Below, piece after piece: positions 6,600 through 16,180 of a stretch of 64,000 bases of DNA. The translations under genes and the position numbers were made by a program. This DNA comes from an uncultured Clostridia bacterium (GTDB lineage: Bacteria; Bacillota; Clostridia; TANB77; CAG-508): contig CALXCF010000001.1 of NCBI GenBank assembly GCA_944386755.1, positions 66,069-130,068 of the forward strand, read 5' to 3'. Numbering within the stretch: the stretch's first letter is position 1; each line of letters begins with the position of its first letter. The notes beneath the pieces were generated by a model. The model searched no databases. It was not told where the DNA came from and saw nothing but the letters and a program-made list of their open reading frames with translations.

Positions 6600-8514
6600 A
6601 CAAGAAGAACCGGGTATTTTAAGAAGAAAAACAATAAAAGAATTAATTGCACCATCTGGAATAGATGCATCAAAAATAGATCATTTAGAGATAATTTCAA
6701 ATGTGAAAAGATATGCAAGAAGTTTCTTTATTTCTACATTACCACGTATGTGTACTTTTCCAGAATTGTTTAGAGACTTGTATTTCTTTGGGGATGTAAA
6801 TACTTCTATATATATTACACCAATCGCGGAAGCTAGGTCTCAAAATGAGTTAAATAAAGTTATAAATGAATTAGAAACAGAGAGAATTGTTGCAGCAGAT
6901 AGAGGGAATATAAATAGAGAGAGTACATTAACTCAAAAAAGATTTGAAGCAGAACAATTAAGAGATGAAATAGCAGCAGGTTTTAATAAAATGTATGATG
7001 CTTCAATAATAGCAACTTTATTCTCATATAATTTAGATGATTTAGATAGATTAACAAAATTGTTATCTACAGAAATGTCTAAATCATTAGTAGGAATAAA
7101 AAGTGCATGGGCAATACAAGAAGATGCATTTAAATCAAATTTACCTTTGATGGATGATAAAGTGAAGAAAAAACATTCTTTTGATAGTAGATCAATGGGG
7201 ACAGTTTTTCCATTTACTACATCAGAAGTTGGACATCCTACAGGAATACCTCTTGGATTTAATAAACAAACAGGAACACCTATATTATTTGATAATTTCC
7301 ATCCATCTTTAACAAATTACAATATGGTTGTATTTGCTAAATCTGGAGCTGGTAAATCTGTTACGATGAAAACTTTAATTTCTAGATCAGCCATATTGAT
7401 GGGAATTGAAAGTTTAGCATTAGATGCTGAGGGTGAGTATCAAATAGTTGCAGAAAGCTTGGGAGGAATTAATGTTGTATTAAGTCCGAATTCAAAAACT
7501 GTAATAAATTTATTTGATATAGAACCAGAAACAATTAAAGATGAAATTACAGGAAGAGATAGAATAGTTTTAAATGTAGAAAATAAAGTAGAAGATGTTA
7601 CGCAAGCATTACTTACAATGGCAAGAGGAAGTACAAGAAGTACAGAAGTAAATGAGCTTACTAAACAAGTAATTGCTGAATCCGTAGCAGAAGAATATAA
7701 AGCAAGAGGAATTACAAATGATCCATCTAGTCTTTATAAATCAGGTGGAACTTTACAAAGAGGAGATAGATTATATAGAGAGAAAAAAGAAATGCCAACA
7801 ATAGGAAGTTGGTACAAGAGAATTGAGCAAAAAGCAAAAGATAATAAAGATAGTAACTATCAATTTCATTTTAGTTATTTGTTGAAAGTTATGAGACAAT
7901 ATATTAGAGAGTATAATGGTCAAATGGCATATTTTGATGGGCAATCTACTTTTGAATTGCTAGATGGAGCAACATTTATAAATCTTGATATATCTCAACT
8001 TGAGGAAAGATTTGCAAGACCACTTGCACAACAAATTTTATTATCTTGGATTTGGGAGAAGTACGTAAAGAAAAATAGTGAGGATAGAACAAAAGCAAGG
8101 AAAAAAAGAGTGTTAGTTGACGAGGCTTGGATGTTATTGCCATATCCAGAAGCTGTGGATTTCTTGAATACAATGGCAAGACGTGCAAGAAAAAGAAATG
8201 TTTCTTTAGCAATAGTTTCTCAAAGATTTCAAGATTTTTATGAAAAACCAGAAGCGCAAGCAGTTTTAACATCATCAGATACTAAATTATTTTTAGCACA
8301 AGATAAATCAGAGATAGAATATTTGAAAAAGGTATTTAAATTAAGTGATGGTGAAGCTAATTTCTTAATTACATGCTTAAAAGGAGAAGGATTACTGAAG
8401 GTTGGTTCAGATACAGCTATTTTGCAGATAACTCCAACAGCTAAGGAATTTGAATTTGTTGAAACGAACTTAAATAAATTAGTTAAGATGAGAAGAGCTA
8501 CAGGAAATGTTTAA
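6544..8514 (+). CDS. VirB4/TraE-family T4SS ATPase
   Basis: About 656 residues, from ATG 6544 (GTG 6541 is possible; AAAGGAG is at 6528-6534). A charged N-terminus precedes the VirB4 N-domain (RSFFISTLPRMCTFPELFRD and following). The C-terminal motor has Walker A FAKSGAGKSVTMKTL at about residue 270 and Walker B RVLVDEAWMLL at about 522, then the sensor-like SLAIVSQRFQDF. VirB4 ATPases energise assembly of the pilus and channel. The start lies inside the previous gene, so the two are probably co-translated. Family length is usually 600-850 residues, so this one looks complete. Confidence 0.92.
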   Translation: MRKSKKQLEEERRQQQIARQEEPGILRRKTIKELIAPSGIDASKIDHLEIISNVKRYARSFFISTLPRMCTFPELFRDLYFFGDVNTSIYITPIAEARSQNELNKVINELETERIVAADRGNINRESTLTQKRFEAEQLRDEIAAGFNKMYDASIIATLFSYNLDDLDRLTKLLSTEMSKSLVGIKSAWAIQEDAFKSNLPLMDDKVKKKHSFDSRSMGTVFPFTTSEVGHPTGIPLGFNKQTGTPILFDNFHPSLTNYNMVVFAKSGAGKSVTMKTLISRSAILMGIESLALDAEGEYQIVAESLGGINVVLSPNSKTVINLFDIEPETIKDEITGRDRIVLNVENKVEDVTQALLTMARGSTRSTEVNELTKQVIAESVAEEYKARGITNDPSSLYKSGGTLQRGDRLYREKKEMPTIGSWYKRIEQKAKDNKDSNYQFHFSYLLKVMRQYIREYNGQMAYFDGQSTFELLDGATFINLDISQLEERFARPLAQQILLSWIWEKYVKKNSEDRTKARKKRVLVDEAWMLLPYPEAVDFLNTMARRARKRNVSLAIVSQRFQDFYEKPEAQAVLTSSDTKLFLAQDKSEIEYLKKVFKLSDGEANFLITCLKGEGLLKVGSDTAILQITPTAKEFEFVETNLNKLVKMRRATGNV

Positions 8515-8528
8515 TTTAGGAGGATAAA

Positions 8529-11453
8529 ATGAAATTTATAACTAGAAAAGATAGTATGACACGAAAGATATTGGTAATTTTATTAGTAGCATTAGTACTA
8601 ATTTTTGCAATAACTCCAAATTATAGTGTAAAAGCAGTAGAAGTTATAGAACAAGAAGATTTGCCTGATGAAGGAGAAGGAATATTAGGAAGTTTATTAA
8701 AGCAAGTTATTCAAATGATAGTTGCTTTAGGAGATATTGTAATGAGTGCTCTTAATCATTTTATGCTAGGAACAGAGGGTTTTACTTCTGCAATGCTTTC
8801 ACCAGATAACCCAAATTTTCATGAAGAAGGAAAAGAAGCTGGATCTTGGTTATATGTAGATCCTAATTCGGATGTAGATTTTGAATTTGGTGAAGGAACA
8901 ATAGATACAGCTGATTTTTTTAGTTGGATACTTGGAGCTCAGTTTGATATTCCGAATTTTTTATATGCACCAGAAAATATTTTTGCAAATAATATTGCTG
9001 CATTGGATGTTAACTTTTTAAATCCAAATAGCTTTCAATCTGTTGTAGTTAAAGGAACAGATGATGCAGAAGAAAAAGCAGAAACAGCTTCAAAATCTTC
9101 TGCAGGAGGTGTTTTACGTCAGGTAATAGCAGATTGGTATTCAACATTTAGGAATATTGCAATAGTAGGACTTTTATCTGTATTGGTATATTTAGGAATT
9201 AGAATTTTGATAAGTTCAACAGCTACTGATAAAGCAAAATATAAAGAAGCTTTACAAAGTTGGGTAGTGGCATTGTGTTTGGTGTTTTTTATACATTTTA
9301 TAATGTCCGCTTTATTAATGATAACAGATAAATTTAATGATTTGTTTGGTTCAATTGTGGATGAGGGTATTACTGTTAAAGCATATGATTCTAATGGAGA
9401 TGCGGTAGCGTTTAGAACAAATATAATTGGTTTGGTTAGATTTAATGCACAATCAGTTAGCATGTATAATACAGCGGCATATTCAATATTATATTTAATA
9501 TTAGTTATATATACTTGCATGTTTACTTTTATATATTTTAAAAGATTTTTATATATGGCTTTTCTTACAATGATAGCGCCTCTGGTTGCATTAACATATC
9601 CAATTGATAAAGTAGGAGATGGAAAAGCTCAAGCTTTTAATATGTGGTTTAAAGAATATTCAATGAATTTAGTACTTCAGCCAGTTCATTTAATATTATA
9701 TGTTGCTTTAGTATCTTCAGCAATGGAATTAGTAAAAGAAAACTTAATTTATGCAATAGTTGCAATTGGATTTTTAATTCCAGCAGAGAAATTTATTAAG
9801 AAGATGTTTGGAATGGACAAAGCAGAAACTCCAGGTGGATTTGGTTCATTTGCAGCAGGTGCAGCAACTATGAGCGGATTAAAACAAGTAGCTTCAATGA
9901 TTGGAGGAGGCAAAGGAAGAAATAGAGCTAATGGAAAAAATGGAAGTGAAGATAATCCGACAGCAATTGATAAAAATAATAATAGAGTCAGAACTCAAGA
10001 TAGAGATTTTTTAGGTTCATTTAAAAATAAAAACGATGATACAGTTGATAATAATAGTGAACAATTAAGATTACCAAATAGTGAAAATGAGGATAAGAAT
10101 AGACCAAATATATCTGATGGCGAAGAGAATACTCCATTTGATGAAAGGCAAAATATGATAGAAGATAGATCTATATGGCAAGATATGGTTGACGATCCTA
10201 ATACTTCTGATTTAGATAGAGGATTAGCACAACAAGAAATTGATAGTATTAATAATGAAATGGCAGAAAAAGGATATTTATCTCCAGAAGAGCAAAAGTT
10301 ATTAGATCAGCGAAGAATATGGGATAAAATTGCAAATGATCCAAATGCATCTGATGCTGAAAAATTAGAAGCTCAAGAAAACATCGGTTATATAAATGAT
10401 AATATGAAATTATTGAATAATAAAGATTCAGGTCCAGATTTACAAAAAGAAACAGAACAACAATTGCCAAAAGAGCCAGAACAACAATTACCAAAACCGG
10501 AAAACATAAATAAGCAACCAAAAGAATTGGACGGTTATAATACAAGAAGAGCTATTAGAGGAGCTAAAAAATTAGGAAAAATTGCACTTAAAGGAGGAAA
10601 GATTGCTGCTCAAGGTTTAGGTGTTGCAGGAGGAGCAATGATTGGGCTTGCTGCAGGTGCTGCAACTGGAGATTTATCAAATGCAATGGCTTATATGGGA
10701 GCTGGAGCAGTTGCAGGTAGAAGTATAGGAAAAGCAGTAGGAAATATGCCAGAAAAAGCGGTAGATTTTGCTAAAGGAACTAAAGATACTATTGAAGATA
10801 AAATAGAGGAATATCAATATAATGATGATAAAGATAGGTATGGTGTAGGATATGCGGCAGAACAGGCAGCTATAAGACAAAATGAAAGGGCAGAGAAAAA
10901 ATTTTTGAATAATAAACAAGAACAAGAAAAATATGAAGAAATGGCTGGAAGAATTAAGTCAAGTACAGGACAGGATATAGAAAGAGACGATTTAATGAGA
11001 GCTGCATTTGATTATAAAAAAGCAGGTATCTCAGATGAAAAACAAATTGAAGCAGGATTAACTATGGAAGCCAAATATGGTGGAGTTAATGGTGAAAAAC
11101 ATGAAAATATGATGGATATTGTTCATATGACTAATAGCTATGGAAAAGATTATATTTTGGATGATAAAAAACGTAATAGCTTACAAACAGTAATTAAAGA
11201 TAAAGTCCAAGGAGAAAAAAATCAAAATGAAGTATGGGATTTATATACAGAGGCATTGGATATGAAAGAAATTGGTAAAAGATATGCTATAAATCCGATT
11301 CAGCATACACAAACAAATTCTCAGCAAAAAAATTCATCACCACAAAAAACAACAACAAAGCCACGTCAAGTAAATAATAATTCTTCAGGAGGTTCTACTC
11401 CAATACAAAGAGCACCAGGTAGACCAAGACAAGATTCACCAAAAACTAATTAA
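8529..11453 (+). CDS. VirB6/TrbL-like polytopic T4SS channel protein with a long cytoplasmic tail
   Basis: A 974-residue protein. An N-terminal signal or first membrane helix is followed by an extracellular segment, then a cluster of about six membrane helices between residues 200 and 430 (VGLLSVLVYLGIRILIS, then VALCLVFFIHFIMSALLM and others), the VirB6/TrbL core. The remaining half is polar: Asn/Asp-rich, with two related repeats of about 45 residues (near 540-640, containing DDPNTSDLDRG and NDPNASDAEKL), a Gln/Pro stretch (QQLPKEPEQQLPKP), a Gly/Ala-rich segment that may insert into the membrane (about 695-735), and a charged tail. It sits between virB4 and a virB8-like gene, as expected. 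Function by context: inner-membrane channel. Confidence 0.8.
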   Translation: MKFITRKDSMTRKILVILLVALVLIFAITPNYSVKAVEVIEQEDLPDEGEGILGSLLKQVIQMIVALGDIVMSALNHFMLGTEGFTSAMLSPDNPNFHEEGKEAGSWLYVDPNSDVDFEFGEGTIDTADFFSWILGAQFDIPNFLYAPENIFANNIAALDVNFLNPNSFQSVVVKGTDDAEEKAETASKSSAGGVLRQVIADWYSTFRNIAIVGLLSVLVYLGIRILISSTATDKAKYKEALQSWVVALCLVFFIHFIMSALLMITDKFNDLFGSIVDEGITVKAYDSNGDAVAFRTNIIGLVRFNAQSVSMYNTAAYSILYLILVIYTCMFTFIYFKRFLYMAFLTMIAPLVALTYPIDKVGDGKAQAFNMWFKEYSMNLVLQPVHLILYVALVSSAMELVKENLIYAIVAIGFLIPAEKFIKKMFGMDKAETPGGFGSFAAGAATMSGLKQVASMIGGGKGRNRANGKNGSEDNPTAIDKNNNRVRTQDRDFLGSFKNKNDDTVDNNSEQLRLPNSENEDKNRPNISDGEENTPFDERQNMIEDRSIWQDMVDDPNTSDLDRGLAQQEIDSINNEMAEKGYLSPEEQKLLDQRRIWDKIANDPNASDAEKLEAQENIGYINDNMKLLNNKDSGPDLQKETEQQLPKEPEQQLPKPENINKQPKELDGYNTRRAIRGAKKLGKIALKGGKIAAQGLGVAGGAMIGLAAGAATGDLSNAMAYMGAGAVAGRSIGKAVGNMPEKAVDFAKGTKDTIEDKIEEYQYNDDKDRYGVGYAAEQAAIRQNERAEKKFLNNKQEQEKYEEMAGRIKSSTGQDIERDDLMRAAFDYKKAGISDEKQIEAGLTMEAKYGGVNGEKHENMMDIVHMTNSYGKDYILDDKKRNSLQTVIKDKVQGEKNQNEVWDLYTEALDMKEIGKRYAINPIQHTQTNSQQKNSSPQKTTTKPRQVNNNSSGGSTPIQRAPGRPRQDSPKTN

Positions 11454-11495
11454 TTACAATTATAAGATAAAGTAAATTGAGAGAGGATTAGTATC

Positions 11496-12440
11496 ATGCA
11501 TAAATTATTAAGATTTTATAATCAAAATAGATTAAGAGTGTGGATAATACTTTTAGCAATTGTATTAGGATATATAATTCTTCAACAATTAAACAATATA
11601 ATTGCTAATCAAGACACAGATAAAGAAGATAATGGAAAAGAAACAACATCTAATGTTGTTTCTTATCATAATGAGAGTGAGTCTATGGTAACAGGAGGAA
11701 GAGTTTCTAATAGTTATAGTGATGAAATAGGAAAGTTTATTAATCAGTTTTTTACATATTGTGTAAATCATGAACCTCAAAAAGCATATAATATGGTTTC
11801 AAATGATACAAAACAATTATTATATCAAACAGAAGAATTATTTGAAAAGAATTACTATGAAAATAAATTTATAGGAAATAAACAGTTTTCTTTCCAATCA
11901 TGGTCTAGAGCAGACAATTTATATATTTATCAAGTTAGAATCTTTGATAATATGCTTGCAACAGGACTAACAAGTGATAATTATATAGAAGAATATGTTA
12001 CTATTAATGTTGAGGAAGGAACTTATAAACTTAATTTAAATAGTTATCTAGGTAGGAAGCAGATAAATGTATACGATGAAGATAATAATTTATCTGTGCA
12101 AGTAGTCATGGTTGATAGATATTTAGATTATGAAATATATACTTTAAACATACAAAATAAAACAGATAATACTATACTATTGGATACAAAAAGGGATACA
12201 GGCTCATGTTATGTTGTAGATAGTAAAGAAAATAATTTTGAAGCAGTTTTATATGAAAATAGCGATGAGGATTTAGAATTTTCTCCTAAAGAGATGAAGA
12301 CTATACAAATCAAATTTAGCGATTCATATAGAGAAGGGTTGAAAATTAAAAGTATTAATTTTACTGATATAGTTAATAGTGAAGAATTTGCAAGAAATAA
12401 TACTATAGAAGGTACAACATTTAAAATCGATTTATATTAA
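11496..12440 (+). CDS. VirB8-like (NTF2-fold) T4SS membrane protein
   Basis: A 314-residue bitopic protein: a short cytoplasmic N-terminus, one membrane helix (about 14-33), a Ser/Thr/Glu-rich linker, then a domain starting IGKFINQFFTYCVNHEPQKAY that has the look of an NTF2-like VirB8/TcpC fold (helices followed by strands), and a C-terminal beta-rich domain. VirB8 proteins scaffold the channel outside the membrane. It lies between the VirB6-like gene and the wall hydrolase, the usual Gram-positive order. The assignment rests on topology and context more than on sequence identity. Confidence 0.65.
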   Translation: MHKLLRFYNQNRLRVWIILLAIVLGYIILQQLNNIIANQDTDKEDNGKETTSNVVSYHNESESMVTGGRVSNSYSDEIGKFINQFFTYCVNHEPQKAYNMVSNDTKQLLYQTEELFEKNYYENKFIGNKQFSFQSWSRADNLYIYQVRIFDNMLATGLTSDNYIEEYVTINVEEGTYKLNLNSYLGRKQINVYDEDNNLSVQVVMVDRYLDYEIYTLNIQNKTDNTILLDTKRDTGSCYVVDSKENNFEAVLYENSDEDLEFSPKEMKTIQIKFSDSYREGLKIKSINFTDIVNSEEFARNNTIEGTTFKIDLY

Positions 12441-12465
12441 TTATAATAGAAAGGATAGAAAAGAG

Positions 12466-15400
12466 GTGAGGAAATTGGGAGTAATAAAGAACTTAAAAGA
12501 TGGTGCCAAGGACATGGCAAAAAATAAAGTTAAAAAATTTGCATTTGCAAATTTAAAAAGAGCAATTATATCTATGTCTATACCAACAATTATTTTTGTA
12601 CTTTCATTAAGTGCATTTGGTCTTGGTTTATTTGATTTTGCGATAGAATTGGAAACTAGTAAAAATAACCCAGAATTAATATATGATACATTTGAAGTAG
12701 AAGATGTTGCTGAATTAGTAGAAATTAAGGAAAATGGAAGTGGAGAATATTATTTAGATTTTGTAGATGATATAGATGATAAATTGCAGGAAATTATTGA
12801 TAAAATGAATAAATCTGGTAAATATCATAATGTACCAGATGATATTGATTTTCTAAAGAAAATGATAAAGGCAGAAGTTTATACCCAATTTCCTGACTTA
12901 GGAGGAACAGTTCCTGCTAATACTGATGGCTTTCAAGGAGCTGTACAAATAAGAAGAGTAACTCCAAATAAAGAAATTGGAGAGATGAAGAATACTGGGA
13001 AGGGTGAGACTTCTAATTTAGAACAAGGAACTGTAAATGAACCTGTCAATATAGAAAATAGGAATGATCAAAATAAAATAGATAGTTGGCAATCAGGTCA
13101 GAAATTAAAAATTATTACATCAGAAACATTTCTTTATCATGATCAGTATGGAGCAGGTTATTGGGAACCTATTTTAGTAGAAGGAACTTCAACACAAGAA
13201 GTGACACTAAAAAGAGGAGATATTGTTACATATCAAGGTGAATATGAGACGTATAATAATGGTCTTACTGGACAGCAAACAATATATTTGAAAGTAGTAA
13301 CACAAGATGATTTAGAAGGATATGTAAAGTCTGGTACAGTTAATGCTGTGATAGATGATACAACTCAAGGGCAAATCACAACGAATAAAGTAAATGATAA
13401 TACTAGATTAGCATCAACTTCAAGAGTAGCAGATTCAAGGAAGGAAATAGGGATAGAAGGGGAAAAATATGTTGTAGCAATTGCAGCTGGAAGAAATAGT
13501 AGTGAGGATACAGGTATAGTTAATGAGGAAAAAGGTTTAGTAGAAGAAGAATTGACTATTAAAGTAGCAGAAAGAGTAGACGAATTACTAAATCAATATT
13601 CTAATATAGAAGTTATTCAAACGGGTAGTACAGCTGATAATCCTGATGGTGTTGCACCAGAAGATAGAGCAGAAAAAACAAGAAATGTAAATCCTGATTT
13701 GTGTATTCAGATTTATTTTGGAGATGGAAATGAAGTTGGTGTGCAAACAATATTTAAAGAAGGAGATCAGATTTCACAGCAACTTGCAGATATTTTGGCG
13801 GAAAATATTTCATCATCTATGGGATTAGATAACTTATCTTCTATCTCAGATACAGTAAAATGTGTAGATAGTGATGGAAATGCATCATCTCTAAATATTA
13901 TTGACAATTCTGCTGTTGCAGGATTTCCTTCAGTAGTTGCATTAGGTGGGAATTTAAGTAAAGATCCAGATGCAAGTGTTATTGCAGATGGTGGTATCGA
14001 AAAATATGCAAAAGGTATAGTTGATGGAATAGATGAATATTTTAAAGCTGACCATACCGGACTTACTGCAGAAGAAGTTAAAGAGATGACATTTACTGAT
14101 AGTGTGGAGTCAAGAATAATAAACATGAATTATGTATCTCCAGAAACAATGCAGGATTATGTGAACAACGGAAATATAGAAGAAGCCATTAAATGTTACA
14201 CATTAGATGATGATAGAAATGTAGTTATTGCTTCGTGGAGTCAAAAAGAAGATGGATCTATTGAGGTAAAAACAAGTAATTCAATGAATTTAAAAACAAC
14301 ATTAGAAAAATATGTTATGCCTTATGAATATTTATTATATTTTTATATAGATACTGATTATGAAGATTTTGTTGAAGATTTAGCAGATGAAGTAATGAAT
14401 TCTGAAATAGTTATAGCAGTTCAGGATGAAATTACAACGACTCATACTGTTGAAACAACAGAGCAAATGACAGATGCAACTTTAGATAGATTTGATGTTG
14501 ATTGGCATACAACTAATACTCATGATTATATTACCGAAACAGTTAGTACAAAGGTAAATCTTACTTATGTTAGTACATGGTGTGTTAAAACATATCAAGA
14601 AAATAGTTATAGTGAAGCGGTTTTAAATATTGGTGATGAAGAAGAAATTATAACAGAAGTTCCTGGTAGGGTAACTGAAACTTCTTCAACAACAAAGGGA
14701 GCAGATACTATTATTGTTGATGATGCAGAAGGTGTATATACACATCAAAAAGTAGATGAAGAGGGAAGACTTGTTTTTGATGAAGAAGGAAGACCTGTTT
14801 ATGTTCAAGATACATATTATTATGATATTTTAGAACATATAATAACTGATACACATACTATTTCTAATAGTTATGAAAAGGGAGAATATAAAACAGAAGG
14901 TAAAGAAAATGTTTTTGTAAAATTATATAATGATCATCATATGATATCTAAAGTAAGAACTGCGGATTATTTATTTGGTATTATAGAAAATAATGAAAGA
15001 ACAGCGAATTTATTAGATTTAACAAAATATTTGATTTATAAAGCGACTAATGTGCCTTATGGTGTATTATCCTTTGATTTTGAAGAATATTCTTTAGAAA
15101 AATTTAATAAAATGTCTTCAGTAGGAGAAATTCCTTTGTATGAACCAGTTCTATCACGTGAAGATTTTATAGCCGCAATGGAAGCGTATTCATATAATAG
15201 CAGTTATGAAACAAATTTTAAACAAAATGCAGCTTTGATTTATGATGAATCTGTAGCAAATGGAATAAACCCAGAATTAGTTGTAGTTACTGCTCAGTCA
15301 GAACAAGGATTTAGAGCAGGTGGTGGAGCATATAACTATTGGGGAATAGCAGTATATAATGGTTCTTCATCAGGAAGTAGTTTCTCTAGTTTAGCAGATG

Positions 15401-16170
15401 GAATTGCTGGATATGCTAGTGTAGTTAAATCTTATGAGACAAATTCTAGTTTGGCATCTCAAATAAGTGCATTAGCCGTAGAGCGTGAAGCAGCAGGTTG
15501 TAGTACATTGGGGTATGGACAACCAGGGACACTTTCAGGAATGCAGTCTATATATTCATATTTGGGTAGACATGGATGGGCATATTCAAGTTCAGGGGCT
15601 GGTGGATATTATTATATGGATCCCGCAATTGCAGGAGTTACTGCTATTTATTCTACACATGCAGAGTTTGTAGAAAAATGTTTAAATGGTGGTGCTGAAC
15701 ATGCAGATGGAACAGAAACTACGGCATGGGAGCAAGGACAATATACAGCATATCAAGTGCAACAAAAGATAGATATATGGAATGCTATTTTTGGAAATTA
15801 TGGTCATTTATCAGGAACAGGTGGTAATTCACAAATTACTGAGATAGCTAAACAGTATCTTGGTGTTCCATATGTATGGGGAGGAACGACGCCTTCAGGA
15901 TTTGACTGTTCAGGTTTTGTGCAATATGTATTTAATGAAGCAGGTATTTCTTTACCACGTACGACTTATAATTATACGCAATATATAGGTTCTGCAAATG
16001 AAGTTTCTAAAGAAGAAGCTCAACCAGGAGACATTGTATGGAGATATGAACATATAGGAATTTATTTGGGAAATGATGAATATATTCATGCACCACATAC
16101 GGGAGATGTTGTTAAAATATCTTCTGGAGCAATGTCAGCATTTACTAATGTTTTTAGATTTAATAATTAG
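12466..16170 (+). CDS. VirB1-like T4SS cell-wall hydrolase: SH3, degenerate amidase_3, glucosaminidase-type and NlpC/P60 domains
   Basis: About 1,234 residues (GTG 12466; TTG 12475 is an alternative behind AAGAGGTGAG). Order: basic N-terminus, one membrane helix (about 37-60), an SH3-like segment (205-290), an amidase_3-like domain (about 333-525), a Thr/Glu-rich middle region, a lysozyme-type segment with INPELVVVTAQSEQGFRAGG (about 940), and a C-terminal NlpC/P60 peptidase with DCSGFVQYVF (Cys about 1147) and His in EHIGIYLG. In the amidase part the GHGG and SIH zinc ligands are replaced by GRNS and QIYF, so I think it is inactive. The enzyme opens peptidoglycan so that the secretion channel can cross the wall. 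Confidence 0.88.
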   Translation: MRKLGVIKNLKDGAKDMAKNKVKKFAFANLKRAIISMSIPTIIFVLSLSAFGLGLFDFAIELETSKNNPELIYDTFEVEDVAELVEIKENGSGEYYLDFVDDIDDKLQEIIDKMNKSGKYHNVPDDIDFLKKMIKAEVYTQFPDLGGTVPANTDGFQGAVQIRRVTPNKEIGEMKNTGKGETSNLEQGTVNEPVNIENRNDQNKIDSWQSGQKLKIITSETFLYHDQYGAGYWEPILVEGTSTQEVTLKRGDIVTYQGEYETYNNGLTGQQTIYLKVVTQDDLEGYVKSGTVNAVIDDTTQGQITTNKVNDNTRLASTSRVADSRKEIGIEGEKYVVAIAAGRNSSEDTGIVNEEKGLVEEELTIKVAERVDELLNQYSNIEVIQTGSTADNPDGVAPEDRAEKTRNVNPDLCIQIYFGDGNEVGVQTIFKEGDQISQQLADILAENISSSMGLDNLSSISDTVKCVDSDGNASSLNIIDNSAVAGFPSVVALGGNLSKDPDASVIADGGIEKYAKGIVDGIDEYFKADHTGLTAEEVKEMTFTDSVESRIINMNYVSPETMQDYVNNGNIEEAIKCYTLDDDRNVVIASWSQKEDGSIEVKTSNSMNLKTTLEKYVMPYEYLLYFYIDTDYEDFVEDLADEVMNSEIVIAVQDEITTTHTVETTEQMTDATLDRFDVDWHTTNTHDYITETVSTKVNLTYVSTWCVKTYQENSYSEAVLNIGDEEEIITEVPGRVTETSSTTKGADTIIVDDAEGVYTHQKVDEEGRLVFDEEGRPVYVQDTYYYDILEHIITDTHTISNSYEKGEYKTEGKENVFVKLYNDHHMISKVRTADYLFGIIENNERTANLLDLTKYLIYKATNVPYGVLSFDFEEYSLEKFNKMSSVGEIPLYEPVLSREDFIAAMEAYSYNSSYETNFKQNAALIYDESVANGINPELVVVTAQSEQGFRAGGGAYNYWGIAVYNGSSSGSSFSSLADGIAGYASVVKSYETNSSLASQISALAVEREAAGCSTLGYGQPGTLSGMQSIYSYLGRHGWAYSSSGAGGYYYMDPAIAGVTAIYSTHAEFVEKCLNGGAEHADGTETTAWEQGQYTAYQVQQKIDIWNAIFGNYGHLSGTGGNSQITEIAKQYLGVPYVWGGTTPSGFDCSGFVQYVFNEAGISLPRTTYNYTQYIGSANEVSKEEAQPGDIVWRYEHIGIYLGNDEYIHAPHTGDVVKISSGAMSAFTNVFRFNN

Positions 16171-16180
16171 GAGTTAAAAT

